Below, piece after piece: positions 26,396 to 34,603 of a stretch of DNA of 64,000 bases. Source of the stretch: Nocardioides sp. SYSU D00065. GTDB taxonomy: Bacteria; Actinomycetota; Actinomycetes; Propionibacteriales; Nocardioidaceae. How positions within the stretch are numbered: position 1 is the first letter of the stretch; every line of letters begins with the position of its first letter. Location of the stretch: positions 56,413-120,412 of the forward strand of contig NZ_JAFMSX010000002.1 in assembly GCF_017916425.1 (NCBI RefSeq), given 5' to 3'. The position numbers and the translations under genes were made by a program. A model generated the notes under the pieces. It saw nothing but the letters and a program-made list of their open reading frames with translations. It had not been told where the DNA came from and ran no database searches.

Positions 26396-27073
26396 CTAGC
26401 CCTCCACGCCGGTGGAGTCGTGAGGCTCGCCCACAGGCTTGCTCTGCGGGGAGCCGCGCTGGCGCAGGTAGATGGCCAGGACGGCCAGCGTGCCCACGGC
26501 GAGGAACTCGCTCTGCCAGTTCTGCAGCGTCCTGGCCCAGAAGTCCGCGGCGCGAAGGTACTCCGACCACGCGAGCGGGTCGCGCAGCTGCTGGAGCCGT
26601 TCCTCGTTGAACGCGGCCCACCCGGCGACGGACTGGACGAACCACGACATCAAGAAGATGGCCCCCATGACCGCCGCGAGGGAGGAGGAGTAGAGGCGCG
26701 TGCGCCAGCCGCCCACCTTGGCCCAGGCGGGGGAGCCCGGCTCGGCGAAACGGCCGATCTTCTGGTCCTCGTCGGACTCCCGGCCGGCCTTGTCGAGCTC
26801 CTTGGACTCCGGCGAGCCCTTCTGCAGAAGCCACACCGTCGCCATCAGGTAGACCCAGAACTGCAGGAACTCGCTCTGCCAGTTCTCGGCGACGTCGACG
26901 GCGAAGTCGGACGAGGAGACATAGCCGGCCCACGGCACCGCGTCGAGGTGCTCGGCCACCTGTCGGTCGTTGAACTGGAGCCAACCGGCGACGGACTGGC
27001 CGGCCAGGCTGAGCAGGAACAGCGCGCCGAAGAAGAGGCTGAGCGCGTTGTGCCGGACGAAGCCGCGCCTCAC
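26396..27073 (-). CDS. DUF6766 family membrane protein
   Basis: 225 residues from GTG 27073, overlapping the preceding microprotein stop (GTGA). Two copies of the same unit: a helix ('LSLFFGALFLLSLAGQSVAGW'-type, and 'AVMGAIFLMSWFVQSVAGWA'), then the conserved 'ENWQSEFLQFWVYLMATVWL' / 'QNWQSEFLAVGTLAVLAIYL' helix ending in 'QKGSPESK' / 'QRGSPQSK'. That gives four helices with an internal duplication. The family function is unknown. It is the last gene of a three-gene, overlapping operon with a lipoprotein and a 27-residue membrane protein. Confidence 0.85.
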   Translation of the reverse strand: MRRGFVRHNALSLFFGALFLLSLAGQSVAGWLQFNDRQVAEHLDAVPWAGYVSSSDFAVDVAENWQSEFLQFWVYLMATVWLLQKGSPESKELDKAGRESDEDQKIGRFAEPGSPAWAKVGGWRTRLYSSSLAAVMGAIFLMSWFVQSVAGWAAFNEERLQQLRDPLAWSEYLRAADFWARTLQNWQSEFLAVGTLAVLAIYLRQRGSPQSKPVGEPHDSTGVEG

Positions 27074-27153
27074 GAGTGCCTCAGCGCCAGCGCGAGCAGG
27101 ACGGCGAGGCCCAGGCAGACCACGGCCAGGTAGGCGACGAACATCGTGCGCAT
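27070..27153 (-). CDS. 27-residue single-helix membrane microprotein
   Basis: ATG 27153 sits in a TGATG junction with the upstream lipoprotein stop, and its own stop overlaps the GTG start of the DUF6766 gene (GTGA). The product (MRTMFVAYLAVV... ending LALALRHS) is one hydrophobic helix with a basic N-terminus and a His-Ser end. Position between two coupled genes is the evidence that it is translated; no homologue is recognised. A plausible role is as a small partner of the DUF6766 protein. Confidence 0.6.
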   Translation of the reverse strand: MRTMFVAYLAVVCLGLAVLLALALRHS

Positions 27154-27575
27154 CACGGCATCGCGATGCTGCAGTCGTAGGGCCGGTCGGCGACGGGCGT
27201 GCAGGCGGCCGCGACGACCAGCCAGCGCCCGTCGAAGCGCGAGAGGAACACCCGGTCGCGTCCGACGACCGCCTGCGCCATCGAGTCGAAGACCTCGACC
27301 CTGCCTTCCTCCGCGCCCTCCTCCGGGTCCCCACCCTGGCCCAGGTCCTCCTCGAGGATCGCGCGCTCGCACGGCCGACCGCTGGTCTGCTCCAGCTCGG
27401 AGCGGGTCGCGGGCGCGAGCAGGGCGCAGGCGGCCGTCCCGTCGGAGTCGCGGGCGGCGGCCAGCAGCTGACGGGCAGCCGACAGCGCGGCGTCGTCCTG
27501 GGCGCCGGCGCAGCCCGCGAGCACGAGGGCGCAGCCGGCGCCGGCCAGCGCAGCCCACCGGGCGCGTCGAGTCAT
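27153..27575 (-). CDS. Putative lipoprotein, 140 residues
   Basis: Signal peptide with lipobox 'VLAGC' (Cys at about 22), then a ~115-residue exported domain beginning 'ALSAARQLLAAARDSDGTAA'. Its N-terminal helices with Cys ('CALLAPATRSELE', 'GRPCERAI') and later strand pattern 'RVFLSRFDGRWLVVAAACTP' resemble NTF2-like lipoproteins of actinobacteria, but I cannot name a family. First gene of the unit with the microprotein and DUF6766. Confidence 0.72.
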   Translation of the reverse strand: MTRRARWAALAGAGCALVLAGCAGAQDDAALSAARQLLAAARDSDGTAACALLAPATRSELEQTSGRPCERAILEEDLGQGGDPEEGAEEGRVEVFDSMAQAVVGRDRVFLSRFDGRWLVVAAACTPVADRPYDCSIAMP

Positions 27576-27648
27576 GCCCGAGTCCTACCACGGCTCCGAC
27601 GCGTCCTCTGTGGTCCGCGCGGGGTGTGTCGGCGGCGTCGCGCGCCGG

Positions 27649-28152
27649 TCAGCCGGCGTCGGCGCCTCGCAGCGTGCGGACGAGCTCGTCCAGCGCGAGT
27701 GCTGTCGCCTCGGCGACCACCTCGGGGGGCTCGCCGGGCAGGAGCGCCTCCACCGACCGGGTCCCCTCGCGGGTGGCCACCGCCAGGTGCACCGTCCCGG
27801 CGGGACGGTCCTCCTGGGGCCCGGGCCCGCCGACGCCGGTGATGCCGAGCGCCACGTCGGCCTCGAGCAGCCGGCGTACCCCCTCGGCCATCTCCCGGGC
27901 GCACGAGTCGGTGACGACTGGGCCGGGCGTCACGCCCAGCACCCGGAACTTCACGTCCTCGTCGTAGGCCACCACCCCGCCGCGGTACCACTCCGAGGCG
28001 GCCTCACCGCGTCCCAGCATCGACGAGATGCGTCCCGCGGTGAGGGACTCCGCGACCGCGATCCGGGCGCCCTGCTCCTGAGCCAGGTGCGCGACCAGCT
28101 CGGCGCGGTCCTCCTCCGTGCTCGGGTCCGTCGACGGTGTCGTGTGAGTCAT
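27649..28152 (-). CDS. CinA C-terminal-domain protein, nicotinamide-nucleotide amidase type
   Basis: 167 residues, the stand-alone C-terminal domain of CinA (PncC type). Diagnostic stretches: 'RIAVAESLTAGRISSMLGRG' near residue 30, 'WYRGGVVAYDEDVKFRVLGV', 'ADVALGITGVGGPGPQEDRP' and 'GTVHLAVATREG'. Members deamidate nicotinamide mononucleotide to recycle NAD. The catalytic Ser and Lys regions are present. It is divergent from the SDR gene; no operon partner is seen. Confidence 0.88.
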   Translation of the reverse strand: MTHTTPSTDPSTEEDRAELVAHLAQEQGARIAVAESLTAGRISSMLGRGEAASEWYRGGVVAYDEDVKFRVLGVTPGPVVTDSCAREMAEGVRRLLEADVALGITGVGGPGPQEDRPAGTVHLAVATREGTRSVEALLPGEPPEVVAEATALALDELVRTLRGADAG

Positions 28153-28254
28153 GCGGCAACCTCCTCGTGGACGCCCACGTTACCCAGGGCGGTCCTCCCC
28201 ATACGGCCGTCGGCCGCACGCATGCTCAGGGGCGCGCGAGGGCACTGGCGGGCC

Positions 28255-29058
28255 ATGACGACCCTTGGCACGGACCGAGCCGGCCTGGCCGTGGTGACTG
28301 GAGCATCCACGGGCATCGGCCGCGCCTTCGCGCACCTGCTGGCGGACGAGGGCTACGACCTCGTGCTCGCCGCCGACGAGCCGGCGATCCACACGGTGGC
28401 CCAGGAGCTGCAGGCCGCCGGGCGCAGCGTCGTCGCGCTCGAGGTCGACCTCGCCACCCGCGAGGGTGTCGAGCAGCTCCACGAGGCGGTGGCGGTCCAC
28501 CCCTCGCCGGTGCGCGTCGGCATCCTCAACGCCGGCATCGGCGTGCACGGACGCCTCGACGAGGCCCCCCTCGACGACCAGCTCCGGCTCGTCGACCTCA
28601 ACGTCCGCTCCACGGTCCACCTGTGCGTGCTGCTGGCCCGCGACATGGTCGCCCAGCAGGAGGGACGGCTGCTGCTGGTGTCCTCCATCGCGGCGGCCGG
28701 GCCCGGCCCCGGCCACGCGGCGTACGCCGCCTCCAAGGCATTCGTGCACTCCTATGCCGAGGCCGCCCGCCACGAGCTGGCCGACACCGGCGTCACGGTG
28801 ACCTCGCTCATGCCGGGTCCGACCGACACCGACTTCTTCGACCGGGCCGACATGGAGGACACCCGCATCGGCCAGGGCCCCAAGGACTCGCCCGAGGAGG
28901 TGGCCCGCGACGGCTGGGAGGCGCTGGTAGCCGGGCGCGACCACGTCGTGGCAGGCTCGAGGCTCAACAACGTGGCCGCAGCGGGCGCACACCTGACGCC
29001 CGACCCGATCGCCGCGAAGCTCGCGGCGCGACAGACCGAGGAGGTCACCGGAACATGA
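28255..29058 (+). CDS. Short-chain dehydrogenase/reductase (SDR)
   Basis: 267 residues from ATG 28255. Cofactor motif 'VVTGASTGIGRA' (14-25), 'NAGIGVHG' and the active site Ser ('LVSSIAAA') with Tyr-x-x-x-Lys in 'AAYAASKAF' are all intact. The pattern 'TSLMPGPTDTDFF' at the end of the fold fits classical SDRs of the DltE/YqjQ-like group. First gene of a four-gene coupled unit (SDR, zinc alcohol dehydrogenase, iron redox enzyme, CDGSH protein). The substrate is unknown. Confidence 0.86.
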   Translation: MTTLGTDRAGLAVVTGASTGIGRAFAHLLADEGYDLVLAADEPAIHTVAQELQAAGRSVVALEVDLATREGVEQLHEAVAVHPSPVRVGILNAGIGVHGRLDEAPLDDQLRLVDLNVRSTVHLCVLLARDMVAQQEGRLLLVSSIAAAGPGPGHAAYAASKAFVHSYAEAARHELADTGVTVTSLMPGPTDTDFFDRADMEDTRIGQGPKDSPEEVARDGWEALVAGRDHVVAGSRLNNVAAAGAHLTPDPIAAKLAARQTEEVTGT

Positions 29059-30236
29059 AGGCCGTCACCTGGCAGGGAAAGCAGGACATGCAGGTCGTCG
29101 AGGTCCCCGACCCCGTCATCGAGGAGCGCACCGACGTCGTTGTCGAGATCACCTCGACCGGGCTCTGTGGCTCCGACCTGCACCTCTACGACCCGCTGTC
29201 GCCCTTCATGTCGCCCGGGGACATCGTCGGCCACGAGCCCATGGGCATCGTCCGCGAGGTCGGTTCGGCCGTGACGACGCTGCAGGCCGGCGACCGGGTC
29301 GTGGTGCCGTTCAACATCAGTTGCGGCACGTGCTGGATGTGCACCCGCGGGCTCTACAGCCAGTGCGAGACCACCCAGAACCGCGACACCGGCACCGGCG
29401 CGAGCCTGTTCGGCTACAGCAAGCTCTACGGCCGGGTCCCGGGCGGACAGGCCGAGCTGCTCCGCGTGCCGTTCGGCGACACCCTGCCCATCAAGGTGCC
29501 GGACGGCCCGCCGGACGACCGGTTCCTCTACCTCTCCGACGTGCTGCCCACCGCGTGGCAGGCGGTGGAGTACGCCGACGTCGAGGACGGCGGCACGCTC
29601 CTGGTCGTCGGCGCGGGGCCGATCGGCGACATGGCCGCCCGCATCGGACTGCACCGTGGGCTGCGCGTCATCGTCGTCGACTCCGTGCGCGAGCGGCTCG
29701 CCCGCGTCCACGCGCGCGGCGCCGAGACGATCGACCACACCGAGGTCGACGGCGTCGGCGACACCGTGCGCGAGCTGACCGACGGGCGCGGCGCGGACGC
29801 GGTGATCGACGCCGTGGGCATGGAGGCACACGGCTCGCCGGTCGCCGAGACCGCCCAGAAGGCACTCGGCCTGCTGCCCAAGAAGGTGCAGGAGAAGGTG
29901 ATGCTCAACGTGGGCTCGGACCGCCTGGCCGCGTTGCTGAGCGCCATCGACGCCGTCCGCCGGGGCGGCACCATCAGCATCTCGGGCGTCTACGGCGCGC
30001 CGACCGACCCGCTGCCGATGTTCGAGCTGTTCGACAAGCAGGTGCAGCTGCGGATGGGCCAGGCCAACGTCCACCGCTGGAGCGACGACATCCTCGCGCT
30101 GCTGCAGCAGGAGGAGGACGTCCTCGGCGTCGAGTCGTTCGCCACCCACCACCTGCCGCTCGAGGACGCGCCCGAGGCCTACCGTCAGTTCCGCGACAAG
30201 GAGGACGGCATGGTCAAGGTGGTGTTCACTCCGTGA
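29055..30236 (+). CDS. Zinc-dependent alcohol dehydrogenase (glutathione-independent formaldehyde-dehydrogenase-like)
   Basis: 393 residues, overlapping the SDR stop (ATGA). MDR-superfamily zinc enzyme: catalytic zinc ligands in 'TGLCGSDLHLY' (Cys) and 'GHEPMGIVREVG' (His-Glu), structural-zinc-loop Cys residues in 'SCGTCWMCTRGLYSQC', and NAD-binding 'LLVVGAGPIGDMAARIGL'. The long insert 'GYSKLYGRVPGGQAELLRVP' and the length resemble glutathione-independent formaldehyde dehydrogenases and related Zn-ADHs. Likely oxidises an alcohol or aldehyde adduct. Overlaps the next gene (GTGA). Confidence 0.87.
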   Translation: MKAVTWQGKQDMQVVEVPDPVIEERTDVVVEITSTGLCGSDLHLYDPLSPFMSPGDIVGHEPMGIVREVGSAVTTLQAGDRVVVPFNISCGTCWMCTRGLYSQCETTQNRDTGTGASLFGYSKLYGRVPGGQAELLRVPFGDTLPIKVPDGPPDDRFLYLSDVLPTAWQAVEYADVEDGGTLLVVGAGPIGDMAARIGLHRGLRVIVVDSVRERLARVHARGAETIDHTEVDGVGDTVRELTDGRGADAVIDAVGMEAHGSPVAETAQKALGLLPKKVQEKVMLNVGSDRLAALLSAIDAVRRGGTISISGVYGAPTDPLPMFELFDKQVQLRMGQANVHRWSDDILALLQQEEDVLGVESFATHHLPLEDAPEAYRQFRDKEDGMVKVVFTP

Positions 30237-31186
30237 GGCTGCCCAAGCCGCGCGGCGTGCTGAGCGAGTGGGTGGTGTCCCGGCTCGCCGACGCGCGCCC
30301 GAGCGCCGCCGCCGCCCCCGCTGCCGACGCGTGGGACGACGAGTCGTTGGCGCTGTGGACGCTGCACGAGCTGTCGTACCGCGGATTCGAGGACGCCGAC
30401 GAGCGCGCCGAGTGGGACCCCGAAGTCCTGCACGTCCGGCACCGGCTCGAGACCGCCCTGGAGGAGCGGCTGCGCTCGCGCTGGGAGCAGGCGGGGCCGG
30501 TGTCGGTCGGGGTGCCGTCGGAGGTCCCGTCCGCGCTCGAGGCGCTGGTCGCCGAGGACGACGGGCCCTCGCTCGCCGACCACGTACGCCGTCGCGCCGA
30601 CCGCGACCAGGTGCTGGAGCTGCTGCGCCAGCGCTCGGTCTACCACCTCAAGGAGTCCGACCCGGTCGCCTGGGTCGTCCCGCGGCTCCCGGTGCGGGCC
30701 AAGGCCGCGCTGATGGAGCTGCAGTACGACGAGTACGGTGACGGCGACCCCAACCGGCTGCACTCCCACCTCTTCGCGCGCGGCCTGGACGCGATCGGCT
30801 TGCGGTCGGAGTACGGCGCCTACGTCGACGACGCACTGCCCGAGACCCTCGAGATGAACAACGCCGTGTCGCTGTTCGGGCTGCACCGGCGGCTGCGCGG
30901 TGCGGCGATGGGACACCTGGCCGCGTTCGAGATGACCAGCTCCCTGCCCTCGCGCAAGATGGTGCAGGGCCTGGAGCGCCTCGACCTCGGCGGTCCGATG
31001 GCGGCCTACTACGACGAGCACGTCGAGGCGGACGCGATCCACGAGCACCTCGCGGCTCGCGACATCTGCGGCACCCTGGCCGAGGACGAGCCGGAGCAGG
31101 CGGACGAGATCCTGTTCGGCGCCTTCACCTGCCTCGACCTCGAGACGCGCTTCGCCACCGTCCTGCTCGCCAGCTGGGAGGCGTAG
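30233..31186 (+). CDS. Iron-containing redox enzyme (heme-oxygenase-like diiron fold)
   Basis: 317 residues from GTG 30233, overlapping the alcohol dehydrogenase stop. All-helical; candidate metal ligands follow the heme-oxygenase-like pattern: Glu/His in 'LQYDEYGDGDPNRLHSHLF', Glu in 'HLAAFEMTSS', and the acidic/His stretch 'YYDEHVEADAIHEHLAA'. This fits the 'iron-containing redox enzyme' family, relatives of which are diiron oxygenases (established for other members such as UndA and SznF). Reaction unknown. Three nucleotides separate it from the CDGSH gene, which could supply electrons. Confidence 0.75.
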   Translation: MRLPKPRGVLSEWVVSRLADARPSAAAAPAADAWDDESLALWTLHELSYRGFEDADERAEWDPEVLHVRHRLETALEERLRSRWEQAGPVSVGVPSEVPSALEALVAEDDGPSLADHVRRRADRDQVLELLRQRSVYHLKESDPVAWVVPRLPVRAKAALMELQYDEYGDGDPNRLHSHLFARGLDAIGLRSEYGAYVDDALPETLEMNNAVSLFGLHRRLRGAAMGHLAAFEMTSSLPSRKMVQGLERLDLGGPMAAYYDEHVEADAIHEHLAARDICGTLAEDEPEQADEILFGAFTCLDLETRFATVLLASWEA

Positions 31187-31188
31187 GC

Positions 31189-31389
31189 GTGCCGGAGCGT
31201 GACTACGACCACCCCGACGTGGTGATCTGCCCCGACGGACCCCTGCTCCTGCGCAACGCCACGTCGGTGCAGGACGCAGACGGTGTGGTGCATGACGTAC
31301 GCCGTCCGGTCGTCGCGCTGTGCCGGTGCGAGAAGTCGAGCCGCCTGCCCTGGTGCGACGGGACGCACAAGGTCATCCCGCGCGGCTGA
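31189..31389 (+). CDS. CDGSH iron-sulfur domain protein
   Basis: 66 residues from GTG 31189. Ligands of the [2Fe-2S] cluster are Cys45-x-Cys47-(x8)-Cys56-Asp-Gly-Thr-His60 ('CRCEKSSRLPWCDGTH'), the mitoNEET-type 3Cys-1His site. No membrane segment. Small proteins of this kind shuttle electrons or Fe-S clusters. Being the last gene of the SDR/ADH/iron-enzyme unit, it may be the electron donor of the iron enzyme (inference). Confidence 0.9.
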   Translation: MPERDYDHPDVVICPDGPLLLRNATSVQDADGVVHDVRRPVVALCRCEKSSRLPWCDGTHKVIPRG

Positions 31390-31427
31390 CGCGCCGGGGC
31401 TGTCTGGGCTGGCGCGGGCTCGGGTCC

Positions 31428-31806
31428 GGGCGGTGGCTGAGCCACATCGGGCGGGCGGTGGATGTGGCTGGCGCACCGCTGGCGGGGGCGTACGGCGGTG
31501 CGCTCCCTGGGCGGTGGCTGAGCCACATGGTGCGGGCGGTGGATGTGGCTGGCGCACCGCTGGGGGTCGTACGGCGGTGCGCTCCCTGGGCGGTGGCTGA
31601 GCCACATGGTGCGGGCGGTGGATGTGGCTGGCGCACCGCTGGCGGGGGTCGTACGGCGGTGCGCTCCCGGGGCGGTGGCTGAGCCACATGGTGCGGGCGG
31701 TGGATGTGGCTGGCGCACCGCTGGCGGGGGTCGTACGGGGGTGCGCTCCCGGGGCGGTGGCTGAGCCACATCGCGCGGGCGGCGGATGTGGCTGACTCAC
31801 CGCTCC
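31428..31806. repeat. Five tandem ~81-bp repeats with internal hairpins, non-coding
   Basis: Units start at 31428, 31509, 31588, 31670 and 31752 (spacings 81, 79, 82, 82; the fifth is partial, ~55 bp, and diverged). Each has gtggctgagccac, itself a hairpin (gtggc-tga-gccac), followed ~14 nt on by atgtggctg, which pairs with agccacat of the first part. Spacing not divisible by three and equally open frames on both strands argue against coding. The 510-bp gap 31390-31899 between convergent genes holds only these repeats and GC-rich flanks. Function unknown; possibly an expanded extragenic palindrome. Confidence 0.88.
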
Positions 31807-31899
31807 CCGACCCGCCGAGCCGTCCGCCGGACCGCGGACCCGTCAGCCGTACGCCGCCCCCGCCGCACGACGACACGGCGAGACGCAGGAAGGACCCCG

Positions 31900-32526
31900 T
31901 CAGCCCACCCGGTCGATCCGGGCCAGCACGCCGCGCGCCTCCTGGCGCACCTCGATCATGGCGAGCCGACCGTCCGCGAAGCACGGCTCGGCCCGGAGCA
32001 CGTCGGTCTGCTCGCGGGTGCCGACCTGCAGCACCGCCGAGCCGCCGGGCGACAGATGGTCGGCGATGACGGCCAGACAGGCTCGCGCCACGTCGAGCCC
32101 GTCGTCCCCGCCGTCGATGGCGGTGAGCGGGTCCTCGGGATAGCGGCCGGTCTCCTCTCGGGGCACCCACGGCGGGTCGGCGATGACGACCGGGAACTGC
32201 TCGTCGGGGCGCAGGGCCTCCTCCAACCGGGACTCGCGGACCTCGACCCGCTCGGCCATCCCGGCCGCTTGAGCGTTGGCGCGGGCGTAGTCGCACGCGA
32301 CGGCGCTGGCGTCGACGCACACGAGCCGGCGCTCGGAGGCCGCCACCGCGAGCAGGCCGATGTGGCCCGCGCCGGCGCACAGCTCGAGGACCGGCCCGTC
32401 CGCCGCGGTGGCGATCAGGTCGGCAGCCCACCGCGACTGGGCCGCGGTCCACTCCCGCGGTCGCAGGACCCGGTCGTCGAAGGCGATGGTCAGGGAACCG
32501 AAGTCGATGCGTTCGGTCACGGTCAC
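31900..32526 (-). CDS. SAM-dependent methyltransferase (HemK/small-RNA-MTase fold)
   Basis: 208 residues from GTG 32526, overlapping the oxidoreductase stop (GTGA), with GAGGAG 8 nt upstream. SAM-binding motif I 'VLELCAGAGHIGLLA' at about 46-60, 'LVCVDASAVACDYA' after it, and motif IV 'VVIADPPWVPREE' (about 111-123), the (N/D)PPY-type site of N-methyltransferases acting on planar nitrogens. The acceptor is unknown: a macromolecule or the product of this cluster. Last gene of the seven-gene minus-strand unit. Confidence 0.8.
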   Translation of the reverse strand: MTVTERIDFGSLTIAFDDRVLRPREWTAAQSRWAADLIATAADGPVLELCAGAGHIGLLAVAASERRLVCVDASAVACDYARANAQAAGMAERVEVRESRLEEALRPDEQFPVVIADPPWVPREETGRYPEDPLTAIDGGDDGLDVARACLAVIADHLSPGGSAVLQVGTREQTDVLRAEPCFADGRLAMIEVRQEARGVLARIDRVG

Positions 32527-34169
32527 GGGGCGGCTCCTCGTCGCAGGCCGGTCAGACCGGTCAGGCGGGACGGGCGCAGCCGGGCGGTGCGATCCTGCCA
32601 GATCGCCGCGCGCGCGGCGTTGGCGCCTGCAGCCCCGTGCACGCCGCCCCCCGGGTGCGCCGATGCCGAGGCGAGGAACAGCCCCGGGACCCCGGTGGCG
32701 GCCCGCCCTCGCATGGCCGGCACCGGGCGGAAGACGAGCTCCTGGTGCAGCTGGGAGGTACCCCCGTTGACCGCGCCGCCGATCAGGTTGGCGTTGCGCT
32801 CCTCGAGCTCGTGCGGACCCAGCACCCGCCGGGCCTGCACGAGGTCGCCGAAGCCGGGCGCCACCGCCTCGATCCTGGCCTGCATCCGGTCGGCGAACCG
32901 CTCGCTCTCGTCGTGGTCCCACCGGCCGGTGATGCCGTCGGGTCCCGCGTCGCGACGGGTCATGCCCGGCTGGGGCACGTGCGTGTAGGCCCAGAAGGAC
33001 TCGGTGCCCGCGGGGGAGCGGGTCGGGTCGCTGGCGGTCATCTGGCCGGTCAGGAGGAACGGCCGGTCCGGCACCACGCCCGACGACACCTGAGCCAGCG
33101 TCTGGGTCATCTCCTCCACCGACGCGGCGACGTGCACGGTGCCGGGCACCTTGGCGGGGCGGTTGGTCCACGGGATGGGGCCAGACAGCGCCCAGTCCAC
33201 CTTGACGGTCCCCGGGTCGAGCTCGAAGTCGCGCATCCCGCGCACGAGGCGCGGCGGCAGCTCCTCCTCCGGCACCAGCCCGCCGAAGAGGTGCGTGGCG
33301 GAGACGTCGGCCAGCACCGCGCGGGCGGCGTACGCGTCGCCGTCGCGGGTGCGTACGCCGCGCACGCGCCCGTCGCGCACGTCGATGGCCGTGACCTCCG
33401 CGTTCGTCTCCAGCCGGCCACCCAGGCTGGTGAAGCGGCGGACCAGGGCGTCGGTGAGGGACTGGGCGCCTCCGCGCGGGACCGGGAAGCCGACGCTCTG
33501 GCCGAGCATGGTCATCAGCACGCCGAAGACACCGGAGCCCGGCGAGGCGAGCGGGAAGTCGGCGTGCCCGGCGTTGCCCGCCAGGAGCAGCGCGGCGGCC
33601 GGCCCCTCGAAGAGCTCACGACCGAGCGAGGCCACGGGTGTGGCCAGCCGCCGGACGGTGTCGAGGCCCCCCGCTCGGGCCAGCGCGGGCAGCAGGCGGG
33701 CACCGGCGCGCACCGGGGGGAAGGGTGAGATGAGCGCGTCGACCATGGCGGGGCCGATGCGGTCCCAGGTGCGGCACAGCTCGAGCCAGACGTCGCCGTC
33801 GCCGGGCTGGAGCGCATCGAGTCCCGCGGCGGTGTCGTGTCGGTCGCGGTGCAGCAGCGCCCACTGACCGTCGCCGAACGGGTGCCCGAGCACTGCGGGG
33901 GCGTGCTCCCAGGCCAGTCCGTGCTCCTCCAGGCGCAGCGACGCGATCGTCCGGGAGGCGAGCGCCAGGGGGTAGAACGCGCTGAAGGTGTCGTGCACGA
34001 AGTCGGGGTGCACCTCGCGGTCGCTGCGGACCGCCCCGCCCGGCGTGGGCTGGGCCTCGAGCAGGAGCACGTCCCACCCGGCGTCGGCGAGGAGGTTGGC
34101 GCCGACCAGGCCGTTGGGGCCTGCGCCCACGACCACTGCGTCGTAGGTTCCTCCGGCCCGGGCGGTCAC
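32523..34169 (-). CDS. NAD(P)/FAD-dependent oxidoreductase, phytoene-desaturase (CrtI/PYROXD2-like) family
   Basis: 548 residues from GTG 34169, overlapping the upstream stop (GTGA). FAD motif 'VVVGAGPNGLVGANLLADAG' (11-30) followed by 'LLLEAQPTPGGAVRS', and the C-terminal signature 'FLASASAHPGGGVHGAAGAN' typical of CrtI-like enzymes. Between them 'GVFGVLMTMLGQSVGFPVPRGG' marks the PYROXD2-like subgroup, whose reactions are largely unknown. A carotenoid or other polyene/lipid desaturation or isomerisation is possible, but no phytoene synthase or other carotenoid gene lies nearby. Confidence 0.83.
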   Translation of the reverse strand: MTARAGGTYDAVVVGAGPNGLVGANLLADAGWDVLLLEAQPTPGGAVRSDREVHPDFVHDTFSAFYPLALASRTIASLRLEEHGLAWEHAPAVLGHPFGDGQWALLHRDRHDTAAGLDALQPGDGDVWLELCRTWDRIGPAMVDALISPFPPVRAGARLLPALARAGGLDTVRRLATPVASLGRELFEGPAAALLLAGNAGHADFPLASPGSGVFGVLMTMLGQSVGFPVPRGGAQSLTDALVRRFTSLGGRLETNAEVTAIDVRDGRVRGVRTRDGDAYAARAVLADVSATHLFGGLVPEEELPPRLVRGMRDFELDPGTVKVDWALSGPIPWTNRPAKVPGTVHVAASVEEMTQTLAQVSSGVVPDRPFLLTGQMTASDPTRSPAGTESFWAYTHVPQPGMTRRDAGPDGITGRWDHDESERFADRMQARIEAVAPGFGDLVQARRVLGPHELEERNANLIGGAVNGGTSQLHQELVFRPVPAMRGRAATGVPGLFLASASAHPGGGVHGAAGANAARAAIWQDRTARLRPSRLTGLTGLRRGAAP

Positions 34170-34603
34170 TTCGTCCGGCCCTCCACCACGAAGGCCAGGC
34201 GCCGCAGCGTTTCCACGTTGCGGGCGTGCAGCTGCACGTCTCGCAGCGGCTTGGGCACCAGCGTGCCCGGCCCGGCCGTGGCGTCCTCGGTGATGGTCAC
34301 GACGGTCGAGTCGCCCTCGGGCCGCAGGGAGATGTCGACGTGCGCCTGCCCGGCCGGCCAGCCGCGGGCCAGCAGCAGCAGGCGGCGCCGCTCCTCCATC
34401 TCAAGCACCTCGGTGGTGTCGTCGATGAGCAGCGGCCAGGTGCCGACGCTGTGGTGGAGCATGGACCCGACGGCCGGCCACGCCTCGTCGACGTCGCGCA
34501 TCCGTGACGCGCCGACGACGAAGAGCGGGTAGAGCCAGCCGTCGGACAGGACCTCCCACACCCGCTCGGGGCTGGCGGCGATCGTTCGACTCGTCGTGCT
34601 CAT
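34166..34603 (-). CDS. SRPBCC / START-like lipid-binding protein
   Basis: 145 residues, ATGA overlap with the glycosyltransferase upstream. The SRPBCC fold reads as 'TIAASPERVWEVLSDGWLYP', 'ERRRLLLLARGWPAGQAHVD', 'STVVTITEDATAGPG' and a long C-terminal helix. These proteins bind hydrophobic ligands in a deep pocket, so it may hold or deliver the lipid or polyketide substrate of the surrounding enzymes. No catalytic residues are evident. Confidence 0.8.
   Translation of the reverse strand: MSTTSRTIAASPERVWEVLSDGWLYPLFVVGASRMRDVDEAWPAVGSMLHHSVGTWPLLIDDTTEVLEMEERRRLLLLARGWPAGQAHVDISLRPEGDSTVVTITEDATAGPGTLVPKPLRDVQLHARNVETLRRLAFVVEGRTK

Noticed and set aside
31428..31806. CRISPR array
   Set aside because: Repeats are adjacent with no unique spacers of constant length, and no cas genes are present.
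31373..32452. Minus-strand frames encoding repeated 'WLSHRPGSAPPYDP'-type peptides
   Set aside because: They are readings of the 81-bp DNA repeat; frames are equally open on both strands, repeat spacings are not multiples of three, and no ribosome site is seen.
32523..34169. Complete carotenoid biosynthesis cluster, suggested by the CrtI-like enzyme
   Set aside because: No phytoene synthase, GGPP synthase or lycopene cyclase is present, and the enzyme resembles the PYROXD2-like subgroup.
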